This document shows, piece by piece, positions 49,774-59,193 of a DNA stretch of 64,000 bases (position 1 is the stretch's first letter; each line of letters starts with the position of its first letter). The position numbers and the translations under genes were made by a program. The stretch lies in contig NZ_JACORU010000002.1 in the NCBI RefSeq assembly GCF_014297445.1, positions 248,001 to 312,000 on the forward strand, written 5' to 3'. The DNA is from Ramlibacter albus (GTDB lineage Bacteria; Pseudomonadota; Gammaproteobacteria; Burkholderiales; Burkholderiaceae_C). Under the pieces are notes generated by a model. It saw nothing but the letters and a program-made list of their open reading frames with translations. It made no database searches and was not told where the DNA came from.

Positions 49774-50397
49774 CGGCAGAGCGCGTCCCCACCGCGGCGG
49801 CCACGGTGGCGCAGTCCCCGCGGATGAGGGTATAGACCTTCTCGGTCCCGGGCAAGCACACGTCGCGGGCGATCACGGAGTAGCCGAAACGGCGGTAGAG
49901 GCGGCTGAGCGCATGGGTGCATGTGCCGTAGAGGGCGTCGATGCGGGCCAGCGAGCAGACATGTTCCAGGCCGACCTGCAGGCAGTGGCGCAGCACCTCG
50001 ACGTCGCCGCGCCAGGCGGGCGCCAGCACCAGGCGCCCGACCTCCCATTCGCCCGGCCGCGGCGGCGGGACGGTGCCGGCAAGGGTGTCCAGCAGCTGCT
50101 CGGTGAGCGTCAGGCCCAGGCCGAGAGGGACGATGCGGATGGTGCCGATGCGCTCTCCGTCCAGGTCGAAACCGACCACCACCCCGAATTCATCTCTTTT
50201 TTTTCGAGCGAAAGGAATTGCTCCACGCCGCCGCGCGTGTGCACGGACAGGTCGATCTCGTCGCGCAGGTGCAGCACCGAGGCGATCTCGGCGGCGCCAT
50301 GCAGCGGCGTGACGACGATGTCGGAAACGTCGAACTCGGGGCGGGCCGCCGGGTTGGCTTGGTAGGCAGGCTGCTCGCTGGCGTGGATCATGGACAT
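49757..50397 (-). CDS. N-acyl amino acid synthase-like GNAT protein, interrupted by a frameshift at A8
   Basis: Two overlapping frames together make one GNAT protein. The first (50397 onward) gives 'HLRDEIDLS...EQFLSLEKK'; reading -1 at the A8 run continues 'RDEFGVVVGFDLDGERIGTIRIVPLG...WEVGRLVLAPAWRGD...LSRLYRRFGYSVIARDV', giving about 213 residues. The Arg/Asp/Glu pattern, GxIRIVP strand and ExGRL strand resemble FeeM-type N-acyl amino acid synthases and distantly LuxI autoinducer synthases, which join acyl-ACP to an amine. Without the shift the first frame ends about 27 codons later. Either A9 in other cells, frameshifting, or a base error restores it. A GATAAT -10 and a palindrome at -42 precede the ATG. 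Confidence 0.7.
50197..50204 (-). other. A8 homopolymer / slippery site in the synthase-like gene
   Basis: On the coding (minus) strand the codons read GAA AAA AAA GAG, so A_AAA_AAA is a standard -1 slippery heptamer. Shifting back one base yields AGA GAT GAA and joins the two halves. A8/A9 length change by slippage would do the same. Confidence 0.65.
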
Positions 50398-50426
50398 GGG
50401 AACTGCTCCGTACTTCTTCCGTAACG

Positions 50427-50432
50427 ATTATC
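50427..50432 (-). promoter_or_regulatory. -10 element (GATAAT) of the synthase-kinase operon
   Basis: On the minus strand GATAAT lies about 30 bases before the ATG at 50397. The -35 region is poor (TTGCAA at 15 bases, TGTTGC at 17), as is usual for activator-dependent promoters. The palindrome at 50456 abuts the -35 region, centred about 43 bases upstream of the expected start site. Confidence 0.5.
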
Positions 50433-50455
50433 CGGACCCGTAAGCCCTTGCAACA

Positions 50456-50471
50456 CTGTCAGAACTGACAG
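50456..50471. promoter_or_regulatory. 16-bp palindromic operator, site 2
   Basis: CTGTCAGAACTGACAG is a perfect 7-2-7 palindrome fitting CTG-N10-CAG. Position and spacing suggest it activates the minus-strand synthase-kinase operon in the manner of a class II site; it also lies 18 bases before the msrB ATG, where it could repress that gene. It is 15/16 identical to site 1. Confidence 0.65.
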
Positions 50472-50488
50472 GGGGGCAAAATGCCGGC

Positions 50489-50914
50489 ATGAAGAACGAC
50501 GCACTTTTCCCGGTCCAGAAGAGCGACGACGAGTGGAAGGCCCTGCTCGCCGCCAAGGGCGCCGAGGCGGGCGCCTTCCAGGTGACGCGCCGTGCCGCCA
50601 CGGAGCGGCCGTTTACCGGAAAGTATGAACGGGTGTGGGCGGACGGCAGCTACCACTGCATCTGCTGCGGCGCCAAGCTCTTCGACAGCGACACGAAATT
50701 CGACGCGGGCTGCGGCTGGCCCAGCTTCAACCAAGCGGTGCCGGGTGCCATCAAGGAGATCCGGGACACCAGCCACGGGATGGTTCGCACCGAGACCGTC
50801 TGCGCGCAGTGCGGCGCCCACCTCGGCCATGTCTTCGACGACGGCCCCGGCCCCACGGGGCTGCGGTATTGCATGAACTCGGCCTCGCTGGACTTCAAGC
50901 CCGAGGGACAATAG
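50489..50914 (+). CDS. msrB: Peptide-methionine (R)-S-oxide reductase
   Basis: A 141-residue MsrB of normal length. The zinc-binding CxxC pairs are 'HCICCG' (C57, C60) and 'CAQCG' (C105, C108), 'GCGWPSF' is the substrate region, and the catalytic Cys is C128 in 'RYCMNSASL'. It repairs oxidised methionine in the cytosol. It begins a plus-strand run with yciB and a bolA-like gene, and a palindromic site lies upstream. Confidence 0.96.
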   Translation: MKNDALFPVQKSDDEWKALLAAKGAEAGAFQVTRRAATERPFTGKYERVWADGSYHCICCGAKLFDSDTKFDAGCGWPSFNQAVPGAIKEIRDTSHGMVRTETVCAQCGAHLGHVFDDGPGPTGLRYCMNSASLDFKPEGQ

Positions 50915-50920
50915 GGGGCA

Positions 50921-51463
50921 ATGAAGCTTTTCCTCGACTTCTTCCCGATCGTCCTTTTCTTCGCCGCCTTCCAGTTCTGGGGCATCTACGTCGCCACCGG
51001 CGTGGCCATGGCGGCGCAGGTGGCCACCATCGTCTACGTGTGGGCCACCACGCGCAAGGTGGAGCCGATGCAGTGGGTGAGCCTGGGCATCATCCTCGTG
51101 TTCGGCGGCGCGACCATCCTCGCGCACGACGAGACGTTCATCAAGTGGAAGCCCACGGTGCTCTATTGGGTGATGGGCGCCACGCTCATGGCGGGCCAGC
51201 TGTTCTTCCGCAAGAACCTGCTCAAGACGCTCATGGGCTCGCAGATGGAGCTGCCGGACGACGCCTGGCGCGTGATGAACTGGAGCTGGATCGCGTTCTT
51301 CGCCGTCATGGGCGTGCTGAACCTGTGGGTGGCGTACAGCTTCGAGACGGCGACGTGGGTCAAATTCAAGCTGTTCGGCGGCTTGGGGCTGATGGCCTTG
51401 TTCGTCGTGGGCCAGGCGTTCTACCTGGGCCGCTACATGAAGCCGGACACGCCCGACGCATGA
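50921..51463 (+). CDS. yciB: Septation/inner-membrane protein YciB (IspZ)
   Basis: A 180-residue protein with five membrane helices and the family start 'MKLFLDFFPIVLFFAAFQFWGIYVATG'; 'WKPTVLYWVMGATLMAGQLFFRKNLLKTLMG' and 'WRVMNWSWIAFFAVMGVLNLWVAY' are also characteristic. It is linked to septation and cell-envelope integrity. It lies six bases after msrB, with AGGGGGCA before the ATG. Confidence 0.96.
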   Translation: MKLFLDFFPIVLFFAAFQFWGIYVATGVAMAAQVATIVYVWATTRKVEPMQWVSLGIILVFGGATILAHDETFIKWKPTVLYWVMGATLMAGQLFFRKNLLKTLMGSQMELPDDAWRVMNWSWIAFFAVMGVLNLWVAYSFETATWVKFKLFGGLGLMALFVVGQAFYLGRYMKPDTPDA

Positions 51464-51744
51464 CCGTGGGCACCGGCATCACCGTGGACGCCCTGCGCGC
51501 CCGCCTCGACGAGACGCTGGCGCCGACCTCCGTCGAAGTGATCGACGAGAGCTGGCAGCACGCAGGCCACGCCGGCGCCGACGGCACCGGCTTCGGCACC
51601 CATTTCCGCGTGCGCATCGCCTCGCCGCTCTTCGCCGGCAAGGCCAAGGTGGCGTGCCACCGCCTTGTGTATGATGCGCTGCGCCCGTTCATCGACCGGG
51701 GCCTGCATGCCCTGGCGATCGAGACGCTGCAACCTCCCCCCTGA
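51460..51744 (+). CDS. BolA family protein
   Basis: A 94-residue BolA-like protein: '[24 protein letters not shown]' then '[28 protein letters not shown]', where the conserved His near the loop and 'aCHRLVY' (family 'R...vy') fit. BolA proteins act with monothiol glutaredoxins in iron-sulfur cluster handling. Its ATG overlaps the yciB stop (ATGA). Confidence 0.92.
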   Translation: MTVGTGITVDALRARLDETLAPTSVEVIDESWQHAGHAGADGTGFGTHFRVRIASPLFAGKAKVACHRLVYDALRPFIDRGLHALAIETLQPPP

Positions 51745-51757
51745 GCTGGAACCCTCC

Positions 51758-52525
51758 ATGAAGAAGATCCTCATCGCGGCCGCCGCTGCCGCAGCCTTCT
51801 GCGCCCACGCGCAGAACATCGCCATCGTCAACGGCAAGCCCGTGCCGACCACCCGCGTCGAGATGCTCAAGCAGCAGCTGGCCAAGGCCGGCCGCCCGGT
51901 CTCCGCCGAGATGGACGGCCAGCTGAAGGACGAGGTCATCGCCCGCGAGATCTTCATGCAGGAAGCGCAGAAGCGCGGCCTGGACGCCAACGACGACTAC
52001 AAGGCGCAGATGGAGCTGGCCCGCCAGACCATCCTGATCCGCGAGCTGTTCGCCGACTTCCAGAAGAAGAACCCCGTCACCGACGCCGAGATCAAGGCCG
52101 AATACGACAAGTTCGCGGCGGCCAACGGCGGCAAGGAATACCGCGCCCGCCACATCCTCGTGGAGAAGGAAGACGAGGCCAAGAAGATCATCGCGGACCT
52201 GAAGAAGGGCCAGAAGTTCGAGGACATCGCCAAGAAGCAGTCGAAGGACCCGGGGTCCGGCGCCAACGGCGGCGACCTCGACTGGGCCACGCCGAACAGC
52301 TACGTGCCCGAGTTCGCGCAGGCGCTGATCAAGCTGAACAAGGGCCAGGTCACCGAGGCCCCCGTGAAGTCCCAGTTCGGCTGGCACGTCATCAAGCTGG
52401 AAGACACGCGCGAGGCGCAGCTTCCGAAGCTCGATGACGTCAAGCCGCAGATCGCGCAACAGCTGCAGCAGCAGAAGCTGGCGAAGTTCCAGGACGAGCT
52501 GCGGCAGAAGGCGAAGGTCGAATAA
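51758..52525 (+). CDS. Periplasmic peptidyl-prolyl isomerase (PpiC/parvulin type)
   Basis: A 255-residue exported protein with signal peptide '[19 protein letters not shown]'. An N-terminal chaperone helix region ('[32 protein letters not shown]') is followed by a parvulin domain: '[25 protein letters not shown]', '[15 protein letters not shown]', '[12 protein letters not shown]'. It is like SurA/PrsA and helps fold envelope proteins. A REP-like palindrome lies 11 bases beyond its stop. Confidence 0.95.
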   Translation: MKKILIAAAAAAAFCAHAQNIAIVNGKPVPTTRVEMLKQQLAKAGRPVSAEMDGQLKDEVIAREIFMQEAQKRGLDANDDYKAQMELARQTILIRELFADFQKKNPVTDAEIKAEYDKFAAANGGKEYRARHILVEKEDEAKKIIADLKKGQKFEDIAKKQSKDPGSGANGGDLDWATPNSYVPEFAQALIKLNKGQVTEAPVKSQFGWHVIKLEDTREAQLPKLDDVKPQIAQQLQQQKLAKFQDELRQKAKVE

Positions 52526-52535
52526 CGAGGCTGTC

Positions 52536-52556
52536 ATGCCGGGCTCGACCCGGCAT
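52536..52556. repeat. REP-like palindrome
   Basis: ATGCCGGG-CTCGA-CCCGGCAT is an 8-bp perfect stem with a 5-base loop, preceded by CTGTC and followed by CCATG. It lies between the convergent isomerase and hemerythrin genes and belongs to the family seen at 14724-16975. It probably ends transcripts from both sides. Confidence 0.72.
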
Positions 52557-52564
52557 CCATGCCT

Positions 52565-53065
52565 TCAGCGGCCCGCGGGCCGCTTTTTCTTTGCCTGCCC
52601 CTGCCCCTGCAGCTGCTGCTGGCGTTCCCGCATCTGCTCACCGAGCGCCGCGAGGTCCACGCCGCGCGCAGCCTTGGCTTTCGCGAACAGGTAGCAGCGC
52701 TCCTCCTTCACGTGGTGCTCCACGGACGTCGCCAGCTTCGAGACGAGCTCGTCCATCGTCTCGCCCGCCGCGCGCTCGGCCTGGATCTGCGCGATGAGTT
52801 GCTTCGCTTCGGCGTGTTCGGACTCGGCTTCGTCCAGCAGCTCGCCCGCATCCGGCACACCCCGCAGCGCCGGATAGAAGATCTCCTCTTCGATCTGCGC
52901 ATGCACGGTGAGCTCGTCGCAGATCTGCATCGCGAGCGAGCGGCGCTCACCCGCTTCGTCCATGCCGGACACGGCCATGCGCGCGTACTCCACGAACAGG
53001 TGCTTCACGGCGATGTGGTCCGCATCCAGCAGTTCCACCGCGTCCTTGTCGGTCACTTCGATCAT
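52565..53065 (-). CDS. Hemerythrin domain protein
   Basis: A 166-residue four-helix protein. 'LLDADHIAVKHLFVEY' gives the first His, 'HAQIEEEIFYPAL' the HxxxE, and 'SEHAEAKQLIAQI' and 'EHHVKEERCYLF' further His/Glu ligands for a diiron site. The C-terminal 25 residues are Gln/Lys-rich. It may sense or store oxygen, or protect iron-sulfur centres. It sits 11 bases downstream of the catalase gene, with which it forms a stress operon. Confidence 0.94.
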   Translation of the reverse strand: MIEVTDKDAVELLDADHIAVKHLFVEYARMAVSGMDEAGERRSLAMQICDELTVHAQIEEEIFYPALRGVPDAGELLDEAESEHAEAKQLIAQIQAERAAGETMDELVSKLATSVEHHVKEERCYLFAKAKAARGVDLAALGEQMRERQQQLQGQGQAKKKRPAGR

Positions 53066-53076
53066 TCCGGTTCCTC

Positions 53077-55503
53077 CTAGATCAACGGCGGGTCCATCTC
53101 GCGGCCGAAGTGGCGGTGCTTGGCCACATCCGCGATGAACTGCGCAACCGCCGCATCGGCCTGCGCCGCCGCGGCAAACGTGAGTCCGGTGCGGCCCTGC
53201 GCCTGGCTCTTGTCCATGGTCACTGGCAACCCGGCCTTGGCCATCAGCAGCTCGGACGCGCCGAGCACGAGGATCATCTTGCAGTGGCGGAACTGGTCCT
53301 TGATGAATTCGACGGTGTGGCCATCCTGCGCGAGCGCCGCAACGGCCTCTTCGCCATCGGGCAGCACGAGCGCATCGAACAGGAAGCCCGGTTCGTTCTC
53401 CATCGACGCGTCCGCGTCGATGACTTCGCCCGACGCGGTCTTCATCGGCCCGATGCGACCGCCAACGAGGCGCGCCACCGCGCCCTGCTCCACCAGCGCG
53501 GCCTGCACGGCCTGCAGCGATTCACCTTCGACACCCGGCGCGACGAGCAGCGCGATCTTGCGGCCCGCAATGGAGCCGTCACCCGGCCGCGACAGCAGCG
53601 ACAGCGCGGGCGACTTCGCCACTTCAGGCTCGGGCGGGTTCTCCAGCGCGAGCGGCAGCGGGTCGGGCAGCGGGTCGATGCCCAGGCCCATCGCGACGTT
53701 CTTCGCGAGTTCCTCCGACGCATTGCGCAGCATCGCGACCGTGCGCTCGCGGATCGCGGGCACCGTCACCTTCGACAGCTCGAAGCGGAAGGCGTTGGCG
53801 ATGTGGTCCTGCTCCACCGGCGTCTGGCTCTCGAAGAACAACCGCGCCTGCGTGTAGTGGTCGGCGAACTTCTCGGGCTTGGCGCGCACCTTGCCCTGCT
53901 CCTCGCGCGCCTCGATGCGTGCGGGCACGCTGACGAACCCCTGCGCCGCACCGGCCTGGAACGGGCAGCCACCCGCCAGCGAGTTCGGCTCGTAAGACAC
54001 GCGCCCGCGCGGGATCGCCTGCCGGTGGAAGCCGTCGCGCTGGTTGTTGTGGACCTGCACGACCGGCGCGTTGATCGGGATCTCGTGGAAGTTGGGCCCG
54101 CCCAGGCGCGTGATCTGCGTGTCGACGTACGAGTGGATGCGGCCGGCCAGCAGCGGATCGTTGCTGAAGTCGATGCCCGGGATGATGTTGGCGGTGCAGA
54201 AGGCTACCTGCTCCGTCTCGGCGAAGAAGTTGTCCGGGTTGCGGTTCAGCACGAGCCGGCCCACGGGGCGCAAGGGCACGAGTTCCTCGGGGATGATCTT
54301 GGTCGCGTCGAGGATGTCGAAGGTGAACTGCTCCGCCTCTTCTTCCGTGAAGACCTGCAGGCCCAGCTCGTACTCCGGGTACACGCCCGCCTCGATGCGC
54401 TCCCACAAGTCACGGCGGTGGTAGTCGGGGTCCGGCCCCGAGATCTTCACCGCCTCGTCCCACACCAGCGAGTGCGTCCCGGCAATAGGCGTCCAGTGGA
54501 ACTTGACGAACACTGACTCGCCCGCCTCGTTGACCATGCGGAAAGTGTGCACGCCGAAGCCCTGCATCGTGGCGTAGCTGCGCGGGATGGCGCGGTCGCT
54601 CATCACCCACATCAGCATGTGCGTGGACTCGGGCATGAGCGACACGAAGTCCCAGAACGTGTCGTGCGCGCTCGCCGCCTGCGGCATCTGGTGATGCGGC
54701 TCCGGCTTGACGGCGTGGACGAGGTCCGGGAACTTCATCGCGTCCTGGATGAAGAACACCGGGATGTTGTTGCCCACGAGGTCCCAGTTGCCTTCGTCGG
54801 TGTAGAACTTCACCGCGAAGCCGCGCACGTCGCGCGCGGTGTCCTTGGAGCCGCGCTCGCCCTGCACGGTGGAAAAGCGCACGAACACCGGCGTGCGCTT
54901 GCCCGCCTGGCGGAAAGGCGCGGCCTTCGTGATGTCCCTGAGCGGCTCGTAGCACTCGAAGAAGCCATGCGCCGCCGAGCCGCGCGCGTGGACGATGCGT
55001 TCGGGGATGCGCTCGTGGTCGAAGTGCGTGATCTTCTCGCGCAGGATGAAGTCTTCCAGCAGCACGGGCCCGCGCGTGCCGTACTTCAGCGAGTCCTGGT
55101 TGTCGGCGATCGCGACGCCCATGTTGGTGGTGAGCGCGCGGCCGGAGGAATCGACGCGCACGCGGTCCAGCGGCTCAGTGGTGGCGTTCAGGCCGGGGAT
55201 GGCCTGGCTGCCGACCTTCTCGGACATCGCACCTTCGCTGAGCGTGCTGGCCGTCGGTAGCGTCGACGGCGGCTGCACGCTGGCGCCCTGCTGCGGCTGC
55301 ACGCCGTTGGCGAAGCCGTGTTCGCCCGGCTTGGTGGGGTTGAAGGGCATCGCGGCGGCAAGGGCCTGCGTATCGGCCATCTTGCGCGAGGGCGGGTCGC
55401 CTTCGGCGGCGGCGACGTGGGCCGGCCCGCTGTCCGTATTGCGGGCGGCAGACTTGGCCGCGGCCTTGCGCGGCGACGCAGGTCCCTTCGGGATCATTGG
55501 CAT
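53077..55503 (-). CDS. katE: Large-subunit catalase HPII
   Basis: An 808-residue clade 2 catalase. After a long N-terminal arm come the distal His in '[15 protein letters not shown]' (H172), the Asn in '[16 protein letters not shown]', and the haem Tyr in '[15 protein letters not shown]'. The C-terminal 170 residues form the class I glutamine amidotransferase-like domain of HPII ('[22 protein letters not shown]'). Typical length is about 750. It disproportionates H2O2 in stationary phase. ATG 55503 gives '[10 protein letters not shown]'. Confidence 0.97.
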   Translation of the reverse strand: MPMIPKGPASPRKAAAKSAARNTDSGPAHVAAAEGDPPSRKMADTQALAAAMPFNPTKPGEHGFANGVQPQQGASVQPPSTLPTASTLSEGAMSEKVGSQAIPGLNATTEPLDRVRVDSSGRALTTNMGVAIADNQDSLKYGTRGPVLLEDFILREKITHFDHERIPERIVHARGSAAHGFFECYEPLRDITKAAPFRQAGKRTPVFVRFSTVQGERGSKDTARDVRGFAVKFYTDEGNWDLVGNNIPVFFIQDAMKFPDLVHAVKPEPHHQMPQAASAHDTFWDFVSLMPESTHMLMWVMSDRAIPRSYATMQGFGVHTFRMVNEAGESVFVKFHWTPIAGTHSLVWDEAVKISGPDPDYHRRDLWERIEAGVYPEYELGLQVFTEEEAEQFTFDILDATKIIPEELVPLRPVGRLVLNRNPDNFFAETEQVAFCTANIIPGIDFSNDPLLAGRIHSYVDTQITRLGGPNFHEIPINAPVVQVHNNQRDGFHRQAIPRGRVSYEPNSLAGGCPFQAGAAQGFVSVPARIEAREEQGKVRAKPEKFADHYTQARLFFESQTPVEQDHIANAFRFELSKVTVPAIRERTVAMLRNASEELAKNVAMGLGIDPLPDPLPLALENPPEPEVAKSPALSLLSRPGDGSIAGRKIALLVAPGVEGESLQAVQAALVEQGAVARLVGGRIGPMKTASGEVIDADASMENEPGFLFDALVLPDGEEAVAALAQDGHTVEFIKDQFRHCKMILVLGASELLMAKAGLPVTMDKSQAQGRTGLTFAAAAQADAAVAQFIADVAKHRHFGREMDPPLI

Positions 55504-55589
55504 GGGTACTTCTTCTTGGTTTGGCGGCGACATTGCCGACCCGCCAAAGTACGGGGCGCGAAGCGCGACGGTTTGTAGGCCGAAACCGA

Positions 55590-56288
55590 CTAAACAGCCT
55601 TGCGCACGAGCATCAACAAGCCGATGAGCACCGGCTGGTGGACCATGTACCACGAGAGGCTCCATCGCCCGAGCCAGCTCAACGCGGCGGGCGCGGGCCG
55701 CTGCACCCATTGCGGCCGCTCGCGCAGCAGCCACTGGCCCGCGGCCATGCCCCACCACATCACGCCCAGCCATGGGAAGAGCGGCACGTAGTCTTCGGTG
55801 AGCGGCTTGTGCGTGACCCAGCCGACCCAGTTGAGGGCCGGGTGATCGAACGCTTCGAGCGCAATGAGCTTCGACGCGATCGCCACGGCCCCTACGAGCC
55901 ACAGCCACGGCCCCCAGCCCGCGGTGAGCCGCACGATCACCAGCATCACCGCGATGCCGTGCAGCACGCCGAACCAGATGAAGCTGCGCGGGTACATCCA
56001 GTACGAGCCGATCGTGACGAGCAGTGCGCAACCGGCGACCTGCGCCCAGCGCTTCCAGAACCTCGGCCACGTCTGGCCCTGCACCACCGCCACGGCTTGC
56101 CCGAGCCCGGCGCAGAAGAGGAACAGGCTGAGGATGCAGGTGCGCTGCCAGGTCCACACCGGGTCCTCGTAGAAGTCCTGGTGGATGAAGCGGAAGTGGT
56201 TCAGGTCGAAACAGAAGTGGTAGGCCGTCATCCAGAGGATGGCCACGCCCCGCAACGCATCGATCGCGTCATAACGCTTCGGCTTCAT
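55590..56288 (-). CDS. DUF1624-type membrane protein (heparan-alpha-glucosaminide acetyltransferase-like)
   Basis: A 232-residue protein with about seven membrane helices. 'RYDAIDALRGVAILWMTAYHFCFDLNHF' near the N-terminus has the DxxRG and H of the family, followed by 'LFLFCAGLGQAVAV' and 'LSWYMVHQPVLIGLLML'. These proteins are presumed to acetylate extracellular glycans; substrate is unknown. It is divergent from the substrate-binding lipoprotein gene at 56323, leaving a 34-base gap. Confidence 0.88.
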   Translation of the reverse strand: MKPKRYDAIDALRGVAILWMTAYHFCFDLNHFRFIHQDFYEDPVWTWQRTCILSLFLFCAGLGQAVAVVQGQTWPRFWKRWAQVAGCALLVTIGSYWMYPRSFIWFGVLHGIAVMLVIVRLTAGWGPWLWLVGAVAIASKLIALEAFDHPALNWVGWVTHKPLTEDYVPLFPWLGVMWWGMAAGQWLLRERPQWVQRPAPAALSWLGRWSLSWYMVHQPVLIGLLMLVRKAV

Positions 56289-56322
56289 TGCGGCGCAGTC
56301 TAACGAAACGCACAATCGCGCC

Positions 56323-57114
56323 ATGAACAAGAAACTGCTGTCCCTCGCCTTCGTCGCCACCCTCCTCGCCGGATGCGCAAGCGCTCCGCCGGCGCCAACC
56401 GCCCAAGCCGCGCCCACCGCCAAGCTGCGTGCCGTCATCAACTACGGCAACCCCGTGCTCGCCAAGCGCGGGCCGGACGGGCAGCCCACCGGCGTGTCCG
56501 TGGACCTCGCGCGAGAAATGGCCAGGCGCCTCGGCGTGCCGGTGGAGTTCACCACGGTGGACAGTGCGCGCGTCACGAGCGAGCTGCTGCGCGACGGCAA
56601 GGCCGACGTGGGGTTCGTCGCCCGCGACCCGGCGCGCAGCGCGGACTTCGACCAGACCACGCCCTACGTGATCATCGAAGGTGCTTACATGGTCCGCGCG
56701 AACTCGCCCGTGCAGCGCAACGAGGAGGTCGACAAGGCCGGCACACGCATCGCGGTCGGCCGCGGCAGCGCCTACGACCTGTACCTCACCCGCGAGATCA
56801 AGGCGGCGACGCTCGTGCGCACGCAGACCTCCGCGGTCGTCGTGGACGAATTCATGAAGCAGAACCTCGAAGTGGCCGCTGGGGTGAAGCAGCAGCTCGA
56901 AGCAGACGCGAAGCGCGTCGGCGGCGTGCGCATCCTGCCCGGCCGCTTCATGGTGATCGAGCAGGCGGTCGGCGTACCCAAGGGCCGGCCGCAGGCCTAT
57001 GCCTGGCTCGGCAATTTTGTGGAAGAGATGAAGGCGAGCGGCTTCGTGGCGGAGGCCCTCAAGCGGCACGGGATCGAAGGGGCGGCGGTGGCGCCGGCGG
57101 CGGCCGGCCGGTAA
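56323..57114 (+). CDS. Substrate-binding lipoprotein (SBP_bac_3 type)
   Basis: A 263-residue protein with lipobox 'LLAGCASAPP'. The rest is an amino-acid-type periplasmic binding fold: 'LRAVINYGNPVLAKRGPDGQPTGVSVDLAREMARRLGVPVEF', 'GKADVGFVARDPARSADFDQTTPYVIIEG' and 'TRIAVGRGSAYDLYLTR'. No permease or ATPase gene is near, so it may serve a distant transporter or signalling protein. Confidence 0.92.
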   Translation: MNKKLLSLAFVATLLAGCASAPPAPTAQAAPTAKLRAVINYGNPVLAKRGPDGQPTGVSVDLAREMARRLGVPVEFTTVDSARVTSELLRDGKADVGFVARDPARSADFDQTTPYVIIEGAYMVRANSPVQRNEEVDKAGTRIAVGRGSAYDLYLTREIKAATLVRTQTSAVVVDEFMKQNLEVAAGVKQQLEADAKRVGGVRILPGRFMVIEQAVGVPKGRPQAYAWLGNFVEEMKASGFVAEALKRHGIEGAAVAPAAAGR

Positions 57115-57141
57115 AATCGCGGGCTCCCCGAGGCCCGCCCC

Positions 57142-59142
57142 ATGTCCCTGCTGAGCCACCAGCTCGAACTCCTTTCGCCCGCGCGCGACGCCGACATCGG
57201 CATCGAGGCCATCAACCATGGCGCCGACGCCGTGTACATCGGCGGGCCGGAATTCGGCGCGCGCGTGTCGGCGGGCAACACGGTCAAGGACATCGAGCGG
57301 CTGTGCAAACACGCGCACCGCTTCGGCGCGAAGATCTTCATCACGCACAACACGATCCTGCGCGACGACGAGCTGGAGCCCGCGCGCAAGATGGCGTGGG
57401 ACGTGTACAACGCCGGCGCCGACGTGCTGATCGTGCAGGACATGGCGCTCATCGAGATGGACGACATGCCGCCCATCCAGCTGCACGCGAGCACGCAGAC
57501 GGACATCCGCACGGTCGAGAAGGCGAAGTTCCTGCAGGACGCCGGCTTCTCCCAGATGGTGCTGGCGCGCGAGCTCACGCTCGAGCAGATCCGCGAGATC
57601 AACGCCGCCATCGACCCCGAGCGCTGCAAGCTGGAGTTCTTCATCCACGGCGCCTTGTGCGTGGCGTACAGCGGCCAGTGCTACATCAGCCACGCGCACA
57701 CGGGCCGCAGCGCCAACCGCGGCGACTGCTCGCAGGCCTGCCGGCTGCCCTACCACGTGATCGACGACAAGGGCCGCTACATCGCGCACGACAAGCACGT
57801 GCTGTCGATGAAGGACAACAACCAGAGCGCCAACCTCGCGGCGCTGGTGGGTGCGGGTGTGCGCAGCTTCAAGATCGAAGGCCGCTACAAGGACATGGGC
57901 TACGTGAAGAACATCACGGCCCACTACCGCAAGCTGTTCGACGAGCTGATCGAGTCGCGCGAGGGCTCCGCGCAGCCGTTCGCGCGCGCGTCGAGCGGGC
58001 GCACGACGTTCACCTTCACGCCCGACCCGAACCAGAACTTCAACCGCGAGTTCACCGACTACTTCGTCAACGGCCGCAAGGACGACATCGGCGCGTTCGA
58101 TTCGCCGAAGAACCCGGGCCAGCCCATCGGCTTCGTGACCAAGGTCGGCGCGGACTGGATCGAACTCGCGCTCGACAAGCCCGGGACCGAGCTGCACAAC
58201 GGCGACGGGCTGTGCTACTTCGACCTGCAGAAGGAGCTGGTGGGCGTGGCGATCAACCGCGCCGAAGCGCTGCACGCGCAGGGCCAGTGGAGAGTCTTCC
58301 CGAAGGACCCGATCGCGGGCATGAAGGACCTGCGCAAGGGCACCGTCATCAACCGCAACCGCGACATGAGCTGGGTGCGCGTGCTGGAGAAGAAATCGAG
58401 CGACCGGCGCATCGGCGTCTGGGCGAAGTTCGCGGAGACGGCGGATGGCTTCTCGCTCACGCTGACGGACGAAGACGGGCACGTCGGCAGCGCTTCGGTC
58501 GCGCATGCGAAGGAGCTGTCGAAGGACGTTGCGAAAGCGGAGTCGAGCCTGCGCGAGCACCTCGCCCGCTTCGGCGGCACCATCTTCGAGCCGATCGACA
58601 TCGCGCTCGCGATCACGAAGCCCTGGTTCGTGCCGTCATCGCTCGTCAACCACCTGCGCCGCGACGCGACGGCCGCGCTCGAGGAAGTGCGCCTGAAGGC
58701 CTACCAGCGCCCGCAGCGCACGAAGCCCGTCGAGCCTCCGGTACCGTTCCCCGAGGACACCCTCACCTACCTCGGCAACGTGTTCAACCAGAAGGCGCAC
58801 GACTTCTACGCGAAGCACGGCGTCAAGGTGATCGGCGCCGCCTACGAAAGCCACGAGGAAGACGGCGAAGTGAGCCTCATGATCACCAAGCACTGTGTGC
58901 GCTGGTCCATGAGCCTGTGCCCCAAGCAGGCCAAGGGCGTGGTGGGCGTCAAGGGCACGATCAAGGCCGAGCCCCTGCAGCTGGTGAACGGCAGCGAGAA
59001 ACTCACGCTGCGCTTCGACTGCAAGCCGTGCGAGATGCACGTGGTGGGCCGAATGAAGGCCGGCGTCAAGAACCGCTTCGCGCAGGAAGCGGCCGAATCG
59101 CCCCTCACCTTCTACCGGACCCGGCCGGCGCCCGCTCGTTGA
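57142..59142 (+). CDS. rlhA: 23S rRNA C2501 hydroxylation protein RlhA / U32 peptidase family
   Basis: A 666-residue U32-family protein whose length fits RlhA (about 650), unlike the 450-residue TrhP. The N-terminal barrel shows 'LSPARDADIGIEAINHGADAVYIGGPEFGARVSAGNT' and 'LEFFIHGALCVAYSGQCYISHAHTGRSANRGDCSQACRLPY', with the conserved cysteines (C-x-GQC-...-C-...-C) expected for an iron-sulfur cluster. A middle domain and a C-terminal domain ('KHCVRWSMSLCPKQ', 'CKPCEMHVVG') follow. It probably hydroxylates cytidine 2501 of 23S rRNA. Confidence 0.9.
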   Translation: MSLLSHQLELLSPARDADIGIEAINHGADAVYIGGPEFGARVSAGNTVKDIERLCKHAHRFGAKIFITHNTILRDDELEPARKMAWDVYNAGADVLIVQDMALIEMDDMPPIQLHASTQTDIRTVEKAKFLQDAGFSQMVLARELTLEQIREINAAIDPERCKLEFFIHGALCVAYSGQCYISHAHTGRSANRGDCSQACRLPYHVIDDKGRYIAHDKHVLSMKDNNQSANLAALVGAGVRSFKIEGRYKDMGYVKNITAHYRKLFDELIESREGSAQPFARASSGRTTFTFTPDPNQNFNREFTDYFVNGRKDDIGAFDSPKNPGQPIGFVTKVGADWIELALDKPGTELHNGDGLCYFDLQKELVGVAINRAEALHAQGQWRVFPKDPIAGMKDLRKGTVINRNRDMSWVRVLEKKSSDRRIGVWAKFAETADGFSLTLTDEDGHVGSASVAHAKELSKDVAKAESSLREHLARFGGTIFEPIDIALAITKPWFVPSSLVNHLRRDATAALEEVRLKAYQRPQRTKPVEPPVPFPEDTLTYLGNVFNQKAHDFYAKHGVKVIGAAYESHEEDGEVSLMITKHCVRWSMSLCPKQAKGVVGVKGTIKAEPLQLVNGSEKLTLRFDCKPCEMHVVGRMKAGVKNRFAQEAAESPLTFYRTRPAPAR

Positions 59143-59193
59143 GCCGCTGACGGGTTTGGCTTACCCTTCGGGCAGGCCGCTCGAGGCTGCCCG

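Noticed and set aside
49757-50397. Calling the synthase-like gene LuxI
   Set aside because: The GNAT fold and acidic/basic pattern are shared, but the conserved LuxI residues (R-x-x-x-F-x-x-x-L-x-W) are not in place and FeeM-type similarity is better.
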